NCBI GenBank assembly: GCA_032622095.1
Contig: CP136063.1
Location: 87,709,980-87,773,979, forward strand
DNA from: Siphonodentalium dalli
Lineage: Eukaryota > Mollusca > Scaphopoda > Gadilida > Siphonodentaliidae
DNA length: 64,000 nucleotides
Direction: 5' to 3'
In this document: piece after piece, positions 33,415 to 44,345 of the stretch
Position numbering within the stretch: the stretch's first letter is position 1
How the letters are laid out: every line of letters begins with the position of its first letter
Notes under the pieces: model-generated
Told to the model about the DNA's origin: nothing
The model's input: the letters and a program-made list of their open reading frames with translations, nothing else
Database searches by the model: none
Position numbers and translations under genes: made by a program

Positions 33415-33522
33415 GTGGCCGCGGATGTGTTTGACACGCTGTCAGCATTCTTGATTGCAATTGACCAGCCAATGAAAAAGATCAAAATGAAGTTTCTCTT
33501 AAACTGGAAGCGTGATGGACAG
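33415..33522 (+). CDS. Internal exon of an unrecognised gene
   Basis: 36 codons are open in one frame (AADVFDTLSAFLIAIDQP, MKKIKMKFLLNWKRDGQ) between acceptor GAAAGCACAG and donor GGACAG|GTGTTT. The sequence is amphipathic and predicted helical, with no motif I can name. It leaves in phase 0 and reads straight into 34213-34326. If acceptor GAAAG at 33409 is used instead, two extra bases (CA) make it phase-compatible with the E1 exon at 29232-29326. That would give a short chimeric protein, but the resemblance to E1 stops at the junction. It is more likely a separate gene whose upstream exons I could not recognise. Confidence 0.65.
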
Positions 33523-34212
33523 GTGTTTAGTTTAGTGACTTTTTTTTTACCAATAATGGGATTAAGTTATAAGAAATATCTCTTGTTTAGGTTTAGGTTT
33601 GCTGACAAAATTGCTATACGGCACGCGTTATAGAATATGTCTTCAAACTAATTGGTTACAACTTCATAACCTTAATTGGAACAAGAGTTATTTCTTAAAT
33701 AGTTATATTAAAGTTGGTCTATCGATGACCCCTGTCTGGAATTGCTTCTATTAATTAATTTTGATTTTATTTTGAATTTTCTGGTATAATACGTAATTTG
33801 GGAAATTTTACGGCCCGCGAAGAGTAGCAAGCGAGAGCACTCTATCTGAGGTTGCCAGTACGTTTCATCACAGTCTATTCTAAATTTAGTAACGAAAAAT
33901 GTCCCAATTGATTATTACATTACATAAGAAAATATCGATATAAAATGTATATTAATTGATAGAAGCGTTTCTGGACAGGTGTCTTCAACTCATATTTTAT
34001 ATACCGGAAGCAATAAAAAACATATTTAGGAAGAGATAATCCATCTTTAAAAGACATATATCTTAGATAACTGTAAAGTATAGAACAATGGACCTGTGTG
34101 AATTATCAGCTAATAAACATGTAGCCTGTACATCTGTATCAGGTTACTCGCTAGTCTAGACAAACTCGAGGGGATTTATTGATCTTTATAACCCAATGTT
34201 TCTTTTAAACAG
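33523..34212 (+). other. Intron between two exons of the unrecognised gene
   Basis: Bounded by GTGTTT and TTTCTTTTAAACAG. The segment at about 33920-34060 resembles 42838-42982 (AATTGAT, AAGC, GAAGAGATAATCCATCTTTAAA), so it contains an interspersed repeat fragment. Confidence 0.65.
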
Positions 34213-34326
34213 ACAACAAGAGAGATGGGAGAACAATTATTCCAGCTAGGGAAGCTTGATAGATTCTTAGATGCTACTGATAAATCGTATTCTGTGATGT
34301 ACAAATTCCCTGATCTGGATCGCTAG
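34213..34326 (+). CDS. Terminal coding exon of an unrecognised gene
   Basis: A strong acceptor (CTTTTAAACAG) opens TTREMGEQLFQLGKLDRFLD and ATDKSYSVMYKFPDLDR, followed by TAG at 34324. The frame joins 33415-33522 in phase 0 as ...KRDGQ-TTREM.... The C-terminal piece is charged, helical and coding-like. I do not recognise the family. CTA|GTAACA at the stop could also act as a weak donor, in which case the gene would continue. A half copy of the TACAGTAATGCC MITE begins 23 bp after the stop and would lie in the 3' untranslated region. Confidence 0.68.
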   Translation, partial: TTREMGEQLFQLGKLDRFLDATDKSYSVMYKFPDLDR

Positions 34327-34348
34327 TAACATGGTGCCTCCATCAATA

Positions 34349-34453
34349 TACAGTAATGCCCTAAATAATCGACTCCTTAACCACAGCAGAATTATGGGTA
34401 ACTTTTCAGGAATTAGTCTGAAATATGGCTTGTTGCCATTCATTGGAAAGCTT
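34349..34453 (+). mobile_element. Half of a palindromic MITE (TACAGTAATGCC family)
   Basis: TACAGTAATGCCCTAAATAATCGACTCC runs to TGCCATTCATTGGAAAGC. The mirror arm is absent. It is placed just after a stop codon, so it is potentially in a 3' untranslated region. Confidence 0.75.
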
Positions 34454-35457
34454 TAATCCCAACGAATATGAATCATTCTGCTCTAGTATTGAATTTTTTT
34501 CGGTCTGTCATGCTTTTTATCCAAATGATTAATAGACAAATAGACCAACTTTAATACAATATACTTTTATAACTGAATGGGAGACAAGGCTAAAAATAAG
34601 TGGCCTGTCACGGTCATTGTCCGACGAAAAATAGCTTATGTCCAGTGCACTTCTGTATCTGTCGGACATTTTGTCCAATACAAATTTTTAAACAACCTGT
34701 GTCTGTTTGGGTACGTCCAAGGAGCCACTACTAGCCAAATAGGACATTGAAAGTAAACCTTTTGAAAACAAAAATAACTGGTATACAATACCAATTAACT
34801 TGACAAACGTTCTTCCTTCCTGCACTCTATCCCTCTACCCCCTCCTTGAACAATATTTTTTTCGGATCTAACATGTTATCCCCGTCTGCTAAATTCCGAG
34901 GAAAAGACTTGATAAAAGCCTTTCAGACTTGTTTACTAATCCCCGTTTTTGAACATGTGTTGTAAATTATGTCAATTTGTTTGTATGTGTTAAATGTTCT
35001 GTTCGAAAATTAAATATTGTTTACACTAAAAATAACTGGGTTTTTTTTCCCAGGTGACAATTGGGCGCTCACTAAAATGTGCAAATCATTGACGAATAAA
35101 ATGTTAATTGGAAATTTAAATACTGTCTAAAACAGTATATCTGAAAAATGACAGGCACCATTTTGAAATGACCAACACCATCCATTTGGTGCCTGTCGAT
35201 TTGACAGGCAGTGAAAAAGAAATTATTTTGAGTTTTGATGGGAGAAGGCATTTAGTACAGAAAGGGTTAAATAGTAATTTAATAGATGAGAGTCCATAGT
35301 GTTTGTTCGTTGATACAGTTATTTATTTGAAGAGGCAGAATGATTCCAAAATTACAACAACAATCAAACTTTGATTGGTTTAGTGTGTCAGGGTTTACTG
35401 TCCTGTTAGTTTTGCTGTTGGAGCAGACAACCTTCTGATCTGGTCTAGTATCTGAGA
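34454..35457. other. Non-coding stretch with small complementary phrases
   Basis: GTGGCCTGTCACGG at 34600, TGACAGGCACCATTTTG at 35148 and GGTGCCTGTCGATTTGACAGGC at 35187 show local short inverted repeats. No exon is supported. Confidence 0.4.
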
Positions 35458-35905
35458 CAAGTCTGAGTTTAATGTGCCTGTCATTTGCAGAATGAGGTCC
35501 CCAGTGGGTGAATTTAGTGACGCTATCCCGCATAGTGGGCTAGCATCACTAAATTTACCCTCTAGGGAACTCATTCTGCTTAGGCCTCATCTTCTCTGGA
35601 AAGGTTCTTTATTATCAAATTTCTATAGAAACTTCTTCACATAGATTCTATTTCTTTTTTAGTTTAGTTCTCTATATCCCCAAATTGGCAGAGGACACAT
35701 TACATAATCGAGGTTCCCAATGGTTTTACATCACAATATTGACCATTTGGGAACTTCATGTCTCCCATAGCAGATGAGGCCATGCAGAATGAGGTCCCCA
35801 GAATGTGAATTTGGTGATGCTAGGCCGCTATGCAGGATAGCATCATTAAATTCACCCTCTGGGGACCCCATTCTGCAAATGACAGGCACACTATCAGCAG
35901 GCTTG
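35458..35905 (+). mobile_element. Full-length composite hairpin MITE with 8-bp target duplication
   Basis: The most complete copy: CAAGTCTGAGTTTAATGTGC, hairpin A (35490-35580), a spacer of about 200 bp, hairpin B (35786-35878), then GACAGGCACACTATCAGCAG, GCTTG. ATCTGAGA occurs immediately before and immediately after, an exact 8-bp duplication. This length of duplication fits hAT. There is no coding capacity. Confidence 0.9.
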
Positions 35906-36703
35906 ATCTGAGAAGATATTAGGTTTGGTTTGGTTTATTGGGATTTATTGCCTTTTCAGCCGCTAATACAAATCACGACATCAGCTTCATGGATTTAGGA
36001 TCTCAATGAAATATTGTATGGATGTTCACTATTACAAAGGCTTTCAATGCAGTCATGGTGATGTTCACAATTTCGCTGTTTGAGTTTGTCTCCTTTGTTT
36101 ATTATACCCTCGTGAAAATTACATGTGTCTTGTCCTCCGTCCACCCATCCAAATGAAATTTTGTAAGGATGTTCACCACTATGAGGACATTCAGAGGAGT
36201 GTTCAATCATTTTGTTTGTGTTTTCCATTCTAGAGTTATTCATCTTTGTTTATCTGGAAACAAATACTAACTAGATTTCAGGCCGGTTAGTCCCAATTCT
36301 TCAAATAGATGTGAATCCATGACATATAATTGTGATTCAGTATGGGGTTAAATTAGGAATGTCTTGTTAAAACAGAGAACGATCTTTCAAATGTCACTAT
36401 TTAAAGAACTACCAGTATGTTTATATTTAGAGACACAGGCAGTCCCCACATGGAATTGAAAATAGGACAGCACTGACTTTCGCGAGTTGCCATAGAACAA
36501 TCCGCAATCTCCGTAATGCGTTCTGTTTTTCAAAATGTTAAAAAAAAATTTGTTATTCATGTAATTGACAAGTAAAATACATCTATATCGCTAAATAAAT
36601 TCTATATACTATGTTTAAATTAAGCAGAAATAATTTTAGACGGAATTTTCAAAAACAATTTACTTCTATTAAAATACATGTCTACATGTATTTGTGGTTG
36701 CAG
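35906..36703. other. Non-coding stretch with a weak internal repeat
   Basis: GGATGTTCAC(T/C)A recurs at about 36021 and 36169 around GTCCTCCGTCCACCCATCC, resembling a decayed (CCGTCC)n-linked element. Nothing else is recognised. Confidence 0.4.
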
Positions 36704-36757
36704 ATGAATCCCAACCTCAGGAATTTATCTCTTCTTTTCTGAGAGTCGTACGGCCAG
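36704..36757 (+). CDS. Candidate 54-bp exon, unrecognised
   Basis: The acceptor TTGTGGTTGCAG and donor GGCCAG|GTGAAA flank 54 bases open in only one frame (DESQPQEFISSFLRVVRP), entering and leaving in phase 1. It is phase-compatible with the E1 exon at 29232-29326 but does not read like any E1 region I know. Short exons arise by chance, so this rests on splice-site quality and a coding-like sequence alone. Confidence 0.35.
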
Positions 36758-37194
36758 GTGAAAATGTGATGTCAACATGATGGCACAGCAGTTGTCTAGA
36801 CTTTTGCTAGCAATGCCAATAGAATCAGTGTTGTCATGTTCAATATTGCGTAACATTGTGTCATGGTGCCATGAGCCGCGGGAGATAGCATTTTCGTGTC
36901 CTTTCTTGGAACTCAGATCTCTCCAAACTTACTGGTGCATATTCTGGGTATATTGTCAAATATATAACTAGTTTTCTGTCAGAAACTTCAGCAACTGGAT
37001 ACAAAGTTATTGAGAATACCAACTTTTATCTTGTTTTTAGAATATGGTGCATTATAGATGGATTAAAAACAAAAATGCCAAAACCAAAATTGTTATACTC
37101 CCACTCATAGATTGGGGGAGAATACTGGATATATCCATCAGTGTTTCCCTTTGTGCATGCATTCAACTGTCAAAGAAGATATATCAACTGCTGG

Positions 37195-37458
37195 TTAACC
37201 CTTTCATAATGGGAGAAGCGCTGGTGCAGCATTAAAGATCCTGTGCCAGTGCATTCTCTTATATATGCGAGTCTCCCATAGGGAGCCTCACATATATAAG
37301 AGAATGCACTGGCTTACAAAGTCAGAGCAAATATTGTTAGGCCAATGCATTCTCTTATATATGCGAGGCTCCCTATGGGTTTCTCGCATATATAAGAGAA
37401 TGCATTGGCATAGGGTTTTTCACAAAATTTGAGGAAGCTCCAGTCGTGGAAGTCTTAA
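37195..37458. mobile_element. piggyBac-like two-hairpin MITE (GCGCTGGTGCAGCATTAAA subtype)
   Basis: TTAACCCTTTCATAATGGGAG at the left and CTCCAGTCGTGGAAGTCTTAA at the right (terminus mutated). Both foldbacks are well kept, with arms CAGTGCATTCTCTTATATAT and CCAATGCATTCTCTTATATA. The spacer is short (AAAGTCAGAGCAAATATTG). Confidence 0.85.
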
Positions 37459-38554
37459 AGAAGTTGCTTTCTTAACTGAATGATCTTTTTTATTTTCAAG
37501 GAATTTTTATGTTTTCGTAAGAATGTTCACTATCACCGGGGGTTTTCATTTTCCGCCTGACATACATACTTACTCATGGACATGAGATAAACCAAGGAAA
37601 GTTAGAATGAGGGAACCAATGTCAGAAATGGTAATGCACTCAAGATCATATATTATATATCCATGATTGTAATTATAGAATATAAAATATATTGGTTTTG
37701 CGAATGACCAACTCAGAATTCCGTTAAAATAACAATAAGTTAACAACCAGCACCTAATTAACGAACCGGCAGCCGACTCGGCCGTCTCTGACCACAGCCC
37801 CCAGTGGGCTGCAGAATGAAAAATGTCTATAACAGTTGAAATATAAGACTTACAAATTATCTTTTTCATTTCTTTTATTTGTAATTGGCATAGCTTGTCA
37901 CAAACCAAAAATCAATATTATTGACATAATAATGTAAAGGACAATAAACGAAATTGAAATTCCCAACTACACCTTTTACCGGACTCGGCCTCCGGTCGCA
38001 GTTCGACTTTTAATCCTCCCAAAAAAAAACATTATCTATAAATAAAACGCCCAGCGAACCATAGCTATCTAGAATCGCTAGGACAGTATACACGCGGTGC
38101 GCGTAATGAGGGATGAGTCTAGCATTTATATTTAGCTTTGGTTTACTTTCTGTTTATCTCAGTTGTAAGGATTTTTTTTATCATAAAAAGGCAAATTTTT
38201 TGGTTTGGAATCTCTCAAAATGGCCTCATTAATTTTCTCCTGGAGGATACCCTCACTAACCACAGACATTGGTGGTTAATTTTATCGAAATAGCTGCTCA
38301 CTTACAACATGCTTCAGGCTTCAATCCATGTTTCAACAACCTAAGGGGCTTAACTGTTGTTTGGTTATATAACAGTATTGAGTATTTCATTTCTACATTC
38401 TATAACATCAATTGATCATTGACACAGTTAAGTGCCTGCATCTGGTGGCTGATCAACATCAAAGTGGAGTCTAATTTCCTGATCAATTAAAACACCCTAA
38501 GGCTGGAGGCTTGTGCTTAATATGGCCATTATAAATTATTGTACTACTACCCGT
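37459..38554. other. Non-coding stretch, nothing recognised
   Basis: The 112-codon minus-strand frame at 37570-37908 has no splice support or family resemblance. No repeat structure was seen. Confidence 0.4.
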
Positions 38555-38579
38555 TTGAAGTGCCTGAGTCTGTTGTATG

Positions 38580-38790
38580 TCTGTCTGGCTACCGGTGCAT
38601 GTATATCTGTGTCTCGGTGTAACCCGGTGTTTCCTCAGAGTACTAACAATGTCTGCACAGCTCCGATTCCAGGAATGTCACTCCAATCAATATTTTATAT
38701 CTACCTTTATATCTACCTGACACAAACAATTATTCAGTCAGTAATGAAAGCTTTTTCAAAGGATATTTATTGGAACGACGACATCAGTTA
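38580..38790 (+). repeat. 230-bp interspersed repeat, copy 1
   Basis: Landmarks: CGGTGTTTCC, CAGAGTACTAACAATGTCTG, CTCCGATTCCAGGAATGTC, CTCCAATCAATATTTTATAT, CTACCT, GACA, CAATTATTCAGTC, GTAATGAAAGC and TTTATTGGAAC. Other copies are at 38880, 42985, 56225, 56540 (split) and 59425. No terminal repeats or coding are apparent. Confidence 0.8.
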
Positions 38791-38879
38791 TTGATGCCAA
38801 TTTGACGGCCTACATATTTTTATTTTTATCCCTCTATGGTGGATTGAAAGAATTTCTAACAAATTGATAATTCTATAGT

Positions 38880-39110
38880 TAAAGTGGGGAGCAAGAAACA
38901 GACTTTTGGTTGTTGGTGCATACCTATCTGTCTTTCACTCAATCTAGTGTTTCCACACAGTACTAACAATCATGTCTGCATAGCTCAGATTCCAAGAATG
39001 CTGCTCCAATCAATGTGTCATATCTACCTGACATGGGCAATTATTCAGTCGGAGTCGGTAATGAAAACATTTTAAAAGCAAAGTTATTGCAACCACCACG
39101 TATGTGTTAA
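38880..39110 (+). repeat. 230-bp interspersed repeat, copy 2
   Basis: It carries the same landmarks as 38580-38790 (GTGTTTCCACACAGTACTAA, GATTCCAAGAATG, CTCCAATCAATGTGTC, GACATGGGCAATTATTCAGTC), in the same orientation and less than 100 bp downstream. The unit starts AAGTGGGGAGCAAGAA. Confidence 0.8.
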
Positions 39111-39176
39111 ATGAACATCAATTAGTCATTGTAAACCTTCTTTTCATTTGGATCTCAATAGGATAGTTAACCCTTC

Positions 39177-39414
39177 CATGACTGGAGCTTCCTAAAATTT
39201 TGCGAAAACCCTGTGCCAAACGCAATCTCATATATATGCGATTATCTCATAGGGAGCCTCGCATATGTAAGAGAATATATTGGCTTGACCTTGTAAGCCA
39301 GTGCATTCTCTGATATATGCGAAGCTCCCTATGGGAGACTCATATATATTAGAGAATGCACTGGCACAGGATATTAATGGTCCACCAGCACAGCTCCTGT
39401 CATGAAAGGGTTAG
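39177..39414 (-). mobile_element. piggyBac-like two-hairpin MITE, diverged
   Basis: TTAACCCTTCCATGACTGGAG at the left and CTGTCATGAAAGGGTTAG at the right. The right TTAA is mutated to TTAG. Both foldbacks are degraded (CGCAATCTCATATATATGCG). Confidence 0.8.
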
Positions 39415-40144
39415 ATATTCAAAATTGAAATTAAAGATAATCTATCTCTTCCTATAACAATTTTATATAGTTTCTTGGGTATAAAATAATAAATATGATT
39501 GTAATTCAAATCAAATATTTGTCACTGAAACTGTCTGATACAGGCATTCTGATTGGCCCGAGAGCTGCTAACTTTAGTTTTCGATTCAAAAGCATCGGTT
39601 ACCTAAGCTTGCACAAATTTTGAATGGAGTACGGTGTCATCGACAACGTGCGTAAAATATGTCACAGCGCTGATGGGTGTCACATAATCGAGTCAACCTG
39701 GACATTGTTTTCTATAGATGCGGTTAACATGAAGTTGTTCTGGTGCTGTTACGAGTAACCACATGGAACGTATCCATAAATTTGATTACAGCAGAAAGGA
39801 TATCTCGCTTCAAAGCATGTAATGTCGATAAAAAGTGTTTTTTGCGTGCAGTTTCTTTAAAATTTCTTGATTGATTGCATTATAATGGAGATAACCATAC
39901 CCTGTTTTGTTGGATATTTGGGGATTTGAGCATGAAAACAGTCTGTAAACTTGCTTGCTCACAAACTATTTTCATGCTTGAATCACTGAATATCCAACTC
40001 ATTAGAGTATGTTTATCTCCTAAATCGAAGACACCTGTCTGTATCCACTTCCATCAATTAATATTTATTTTATTTCAAATTTTTCGTGTTCAATAATTAT
40101 AATCAATTTGGGACATTTTACAGCTTTTTATGTGTACCCATACC
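39415..40144. other. Non-coding stretch, nothing recognised
   Basis: A loose inverted repeat around GGATATTTGGGGATTTGAGC, ATGAAAACAG (about 39916) and TTTTCATGCTTGAATC, ACTGAATATCC (about 39970) is the only structure noticed. Confidence 0.4.
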
Positions 40145-41110
40145 ATGTATGGTACACATAATGCCGACGTCCGGATCAACCATCCGTCGTTCGTCCGTCC
40201 GTCCGTCCGTCCGCCCGTCTGTCCGTCCGTGTTTACTAATGACTACTTATGTGGCTAAGATTGTGTGAAATGGATATTTATGTGCATAACTTCCGTTGCG
40301 TGGCTAGCCACGTAACAGCTTTCAGATGGACGTTCAAAAATGATCTATTTGGCCTAATCAGCTTATTTAATTTTGTAGTCACTCAAAATTTGGAAACAAA
40401 AAGTCCATCGATTTAGACATCCATGACCCGTCAATAGGAGATGTCGGACACTGACTGACATTTATGTGGCTAGCCACCCAATCACGGACCTGTCAGTTTC
40501 TCCTATTCCACTGTCCCAGTTGCTGTGTGCAAGTTTTTGAGTTTTAATCAGCTTCTTCTGCTATAATTCCAACATGTTATGAATCCATAATCTGGAGTTT
40601 TATCACTATCTACTACTTGATAGCCACATAAAATTTTATGGCTACTTGAGAAGCCACATAAAAACTAAAGCCACATTACCATTTCTAGCCACATAGGTCG
40701 GAGCCACATATCTACACATTTGTTCGTCCGTCCGTCCGTCTGTCCGTCTGTCCGTAGACACTTACTATCCGATTCATTTACTCGAATAATTTTTATCGGA
40801 TCTTGTTCAAATTTTATGTGCATGTTTATGATGACACACTCCTCACCTGTATAGTTTTTGGTATCGATCGGTTGATCGGTTTAGAAATTATTAACACTTT
40901 GCATCCGCACATAGGCATGAGCATCCGATGCTGTAACCAAAGTATTTTTTGTCTGATTGTTTTCATATTTGATATGTAGGTTTATGATGACACACCCCTC
41001 ACCTGTATAGTTTTTGGTATCGATTAGTTGATCAGTTTAGAAAATAATTAACCATTCACACACATGCTATCCAATGTAATAAGTTGAACATATTTCTTCT
41101 GATCTGGCTC
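40145..41110 (+). mobile_element. (CCGTCC)n-linked element with a second microsatellite and internal repeats
   Basis: GGTACACATAATGCCGACGT and CGTCCGTCC repeats (40187-40230) open the block. A second CCGTCCGTCC run occurs at 40725-40755. A unit with GTTTATGATGACACAC, CCTCACCTGTATAGTTTTTG and GTATCGAT repeats at 40828 and 40980. Phrases with AGCCACATA recur at 40260-40715. Non-coding. Confidence 0.65.
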
Positions 41111-42984
41111 ATATTTCTTACCTAGGTTTTTCTTAGCACGGTCTTCATCTGTATGGTTTTTGGTATTATTTAATTAACCCTTTCACTCTTAATGTTTACT
41201 TAGAATTCACGCAAGCTGCTATGACTCAAAACATTTTTCATCTGATCTACACCAAATTTGGTACATGTGGTCCTCACCCCAAAATACAGATCAAGTTCAA
41301 ATTTGGGTTTGATCCGATATATTTTAACAGAGTTATGGCCCTTTATAATTCAAGTGACTTATAATGTAGTTCCATGAAAGACACTGGTATATGGTGGAAT
41401 GGTGGACAACTCTATTAGAAATATAATGATAACATTCCCTGGTGTATGTCCATGCAGATTGTAAACAGCTCGTGAAATGATTAATGACATCTGCTATTTA
41501 GCTATGGCCAAGTGGTTAGATGGATACCAAGATAAACAAACAATATTATACTGATGGCTGGTTAATTGTCAAATTTGATAAATGACAGGAGGCTCTTGTT
41601 TATCTAATTTTGAAATTTCATTACAGGCTGCCTGATAATTGACCCATGACCTACACAATTGTCTTCTATATTCCATTGATATGCTTAGAAAATAATTAAC
41701 CCTTTCCAAGTTTCCAACAGATTTATGCTATAATGCACATGGGCTCTTCCTCATATGTCTTATCTTGGGTTATCTTCACACTATTAACTTCTATGGATTG
41801 TGGAATTGATTAATTGATTTTTGAAAAATATATAACCCTTCAGACACATTCTTTTGATATTACATTAAAATAATGGCTAATAGCCAATATAATTTTTATA
41901 TGCAATAGGTTACAAGCAGATAAATCTACATTATTGTTTGTATTATGCAGAAACATATTAAATGAACCCTCTTGTTGAATCAGGTTCATTAGTTAATGAA
42001 CATTCAAAAAGACACCAATTGAATATGCTTACAGATTATATGTGATGCATTATTTTGATAATCAATATGGCAGATAATATTGCCAGGAACCTTATTTTCC
42101 CATCTGTTCATATTGTCATGGTTGACTGAATTTTGGGGACCACAGAGTGCTTAAAAGATTAACAGTGAAGGTTATGTGTTTTAGTCTGCAAGCTACTTGT
42201 AAAATATTGTTATGTCTTGAAACCATTTGATTCAGTGTTACTTTCCTTTAAATTAACTATGGTAATCTTTTCGATTTAGGGATCATTGGGGCCAGCATCC
42301 GCTCCATATAATGGCTGTATAACATTATATAGATAACACTTTTGAATTGTATAAACTATATGCATTTTTGACATGATTGATAAACAAATAACAACTGGGA
42401 AGAATGGGGGGGGGGGGGGGATATGAGATGGAATCCCACATGTTGTTCTAAGCAGTCTGGCTTGTCAACTAATTATAATTTCTCTTTAGAAGTGAATGAG
42501 ATTTGAACAGCTGGTAGTTTTGTTTCCAATGAGTAACTTCAACTTATAAACATATCCTCAGAAATAACTAAACCATTGGATTTCACATAGAGAGGTCCTT
42601 GGATGAATAAGGATAGAGTTATTAGATTTAGAACACCCCCCCCCCCCCCTTCGCAACCACAAATACTTTAACCCCTTCTTAAGACAAATTATTTGAGCTA
42701 TTGAATTCAAGATAGTGCTGATATATGGATACCTGTGTTCATATCTTTGATAAATTATCAGTTATAGCTAATCGCTATCGCCCGGGTATGGGTTAAACAT
42801 CTGCCGATCGTGATCGGCCTCTCGTTAAGTAAAGAAAAAATGCATTTATAAGAAAATATTGTATAAAATCAATATTAATTGATAAAAGCATTTCCGAACA
42901 TGTGTCTTTGACTCATATTTATTATTTTATATTCTGAAAGCAATATAAAATGTATTTAAGAAGAGATAATCCATCTTTAAAGAT
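41111..42984. other. Non-coding stretch with decayed repeat fragments and G/C runs
   Basis: 41250-41345 (CACCAAATTTGGTACATGTG, CAAGTTCAAATTTGGGTTTG, CAGAGTTATGGCCC) is a body fragment of a (CCGTCC)n-linked element. A G run (14 bases, about 42407-42420) and a C run (about 42639-42651) are present. 42838-42982 matches intron sequence at 33920-34060. No exon is supported. Confidence 0.5.
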
Positions 42985-43215
42985 TAAGTGGGGAGCAAGA
43001 ATTTCCAGAAATAGACTTTTGCCTGTTGGTTATATATATATATCTGTTTCTCATGCAACCAGGCGTTTCCACAGAGTACTAACAATATATGCACAGCTAC
43101 AATCCCAGGAATGTCGCTCCAATCAATAGTTTATATCTATCTGACATGAACAATTATTCAGCTGGGAATGGAAGCAATTTAAAAGGAAATTTATTGGAAC
43201 CACAATGTAGGTGTT
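42985..43215 (+). repeat. 230-bp interspersed repeat, copy 3
   Basis: It starts AAGTGGGGAGCAAGAA like copy 2 and continues through CAGAGTACTAACAATATATG, CTCCAATCAATAGTTTATAT, CTATCTGACATGAACAATTA and TTTATTGGAACCACAATG. Confidence 0.8.
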
Positions 43216-43320
43216 ATATTGACATCTATCAGTCACTGAAGCCCCAGATCTCTTCATTTGGATTCACTATTATGGTTAGAAATTCAAAATTTCCTAGCAT
43301 ATTGATATTATATTTAAAGA

Positions 43321-43535
43321 TTAACCTCTTCGCTGCTATGATGTCCATAATAATTACGGACATAAAAGTGCACACCGTGTGCTATATGGTCCATATGCAC
43401 TATGAACCTACTTCAGTACACTAGCAGTAGGGCATTACACATAACTGGAACTCAGAGATTGGTGCAACAGAATAACTGTATCTCGAAGTTTCAAACAGTG
43501 TATGATGTTGAACGATTTAGCAGCAAAGAGGTTAA
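43321..43535. mobile_element. TTAA-flanked MITE, TTAACCTCTTNGCTGCTA family
   Basis: TTAACCTCTTCGCTGCTA at the left mirrors TTTAGCAGCAAAGAGGTTAA at the right. At 215 bp it is the smallest TTAA element here. The interior includes small palindromes (GTGCACACCGTGTGC, ATGGTCCATATGCAC). A single copy is seen in the window. Confidence 0.8.
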
Positions 43536-43547
43536 AAGGGGAAACGT

Positions 43548-43978
43548 TTGTGGGAGACTATAAAGTAATGAGTGGTGTCTGTCCATCTGTCCTTCCGTCC
43601 AAAATTATTTTTGTCCAAATGAAAACTTGGATAATATTTGGCCGACTTTTATGAAATTTGGTGTATGGTCTACATATGAGAATGTCTCGGTCAAGTTCAA
43701 ATTGGGTTAGGTCCGACTATTTCTGATGGAGTTACCATAATTTTGACTTAAAATTTGCTGATTATGTTGGCATCAAAATCACAACTTTTCTCATAGTTAT
43801 CCAATTGCTTTCAAAATTGTTATTTGGATAACTCGCATGGAGATACGGTCACTTTTGAATATAGGTCCGTTTGGATCATTTTAAAGGAATTATGCCCCTT
43901 TTCGACTTGAAATTTGCTTAAGTTTTATAAATTTGGTTTGAAGATTAATCACATGGGGATATAGGTGAAAATTACGAA
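43548..43978 (+). mobile_element. (CCGTCC)n-linked element, short variant
   Basis: GTTTGTGGGAGACTATAAAG opens it, followed by GTCCATCTGTCCTTCCGTCC and body phrases (GGCCGACTTTTATGAAATTTG, GTGTATGGTCTACATATGAG, GATGGAGTTACC). It is related in plan to 31203 and 63720. Confidence 0.6.
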
Positions 43979-44290
43979 AGGTCAATTCACACCGGTGCGA
44001 GCATGCAATTTTTATTATGTCGTCCGTAGCTGTTCAAAGCACGCGATGTTTATATTCACACCAAAAGCAACTAGGTAGATAATCATTCGAGTTCATCATT
44101 TGCTGGCAGGTCATGAATACAATGTATATGGACATTTTAAACATAATTTGCTCAACATATGCAAATTCATTTCATTGTCAAATATAATATGTCAAGTGGA
44201 ATGGTGCACGGACTTCCTAAATTCTCATAGCAATTGCGTTTAATTGAATTGCATTCCATAATTCCAGTCCGTGAGTTTTTATTATCAGTG
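43979..44290 (+). mobile_element. Element end with GGTCAATTCACAC terminus
   Basis: It starts AGGTCAATTCACACCGGTGC and shares about 100 bp (CATGC, TTTTTA, CGTC, CACGCGATGTTTATATTCAC) with the inverted sequence ending at 56228. The other end is uncertain; ACGGACTT...CCAGTCCGTGAG at 44210-44275 may mark it. Confidence 0.45.
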
Positions 44291-44345
44291 GTGCAAATTG
44301 TGGCCAAAGTGACTTCACAAGCCAGGAATTTTCTCTTCTCTTTTT

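Noticed and set aside
37570-37908. 112-codon minus-strand frame
   Set aside because: No recognisable domain, no consensus splice sites at its edges, and ordinary AT-rich composition.
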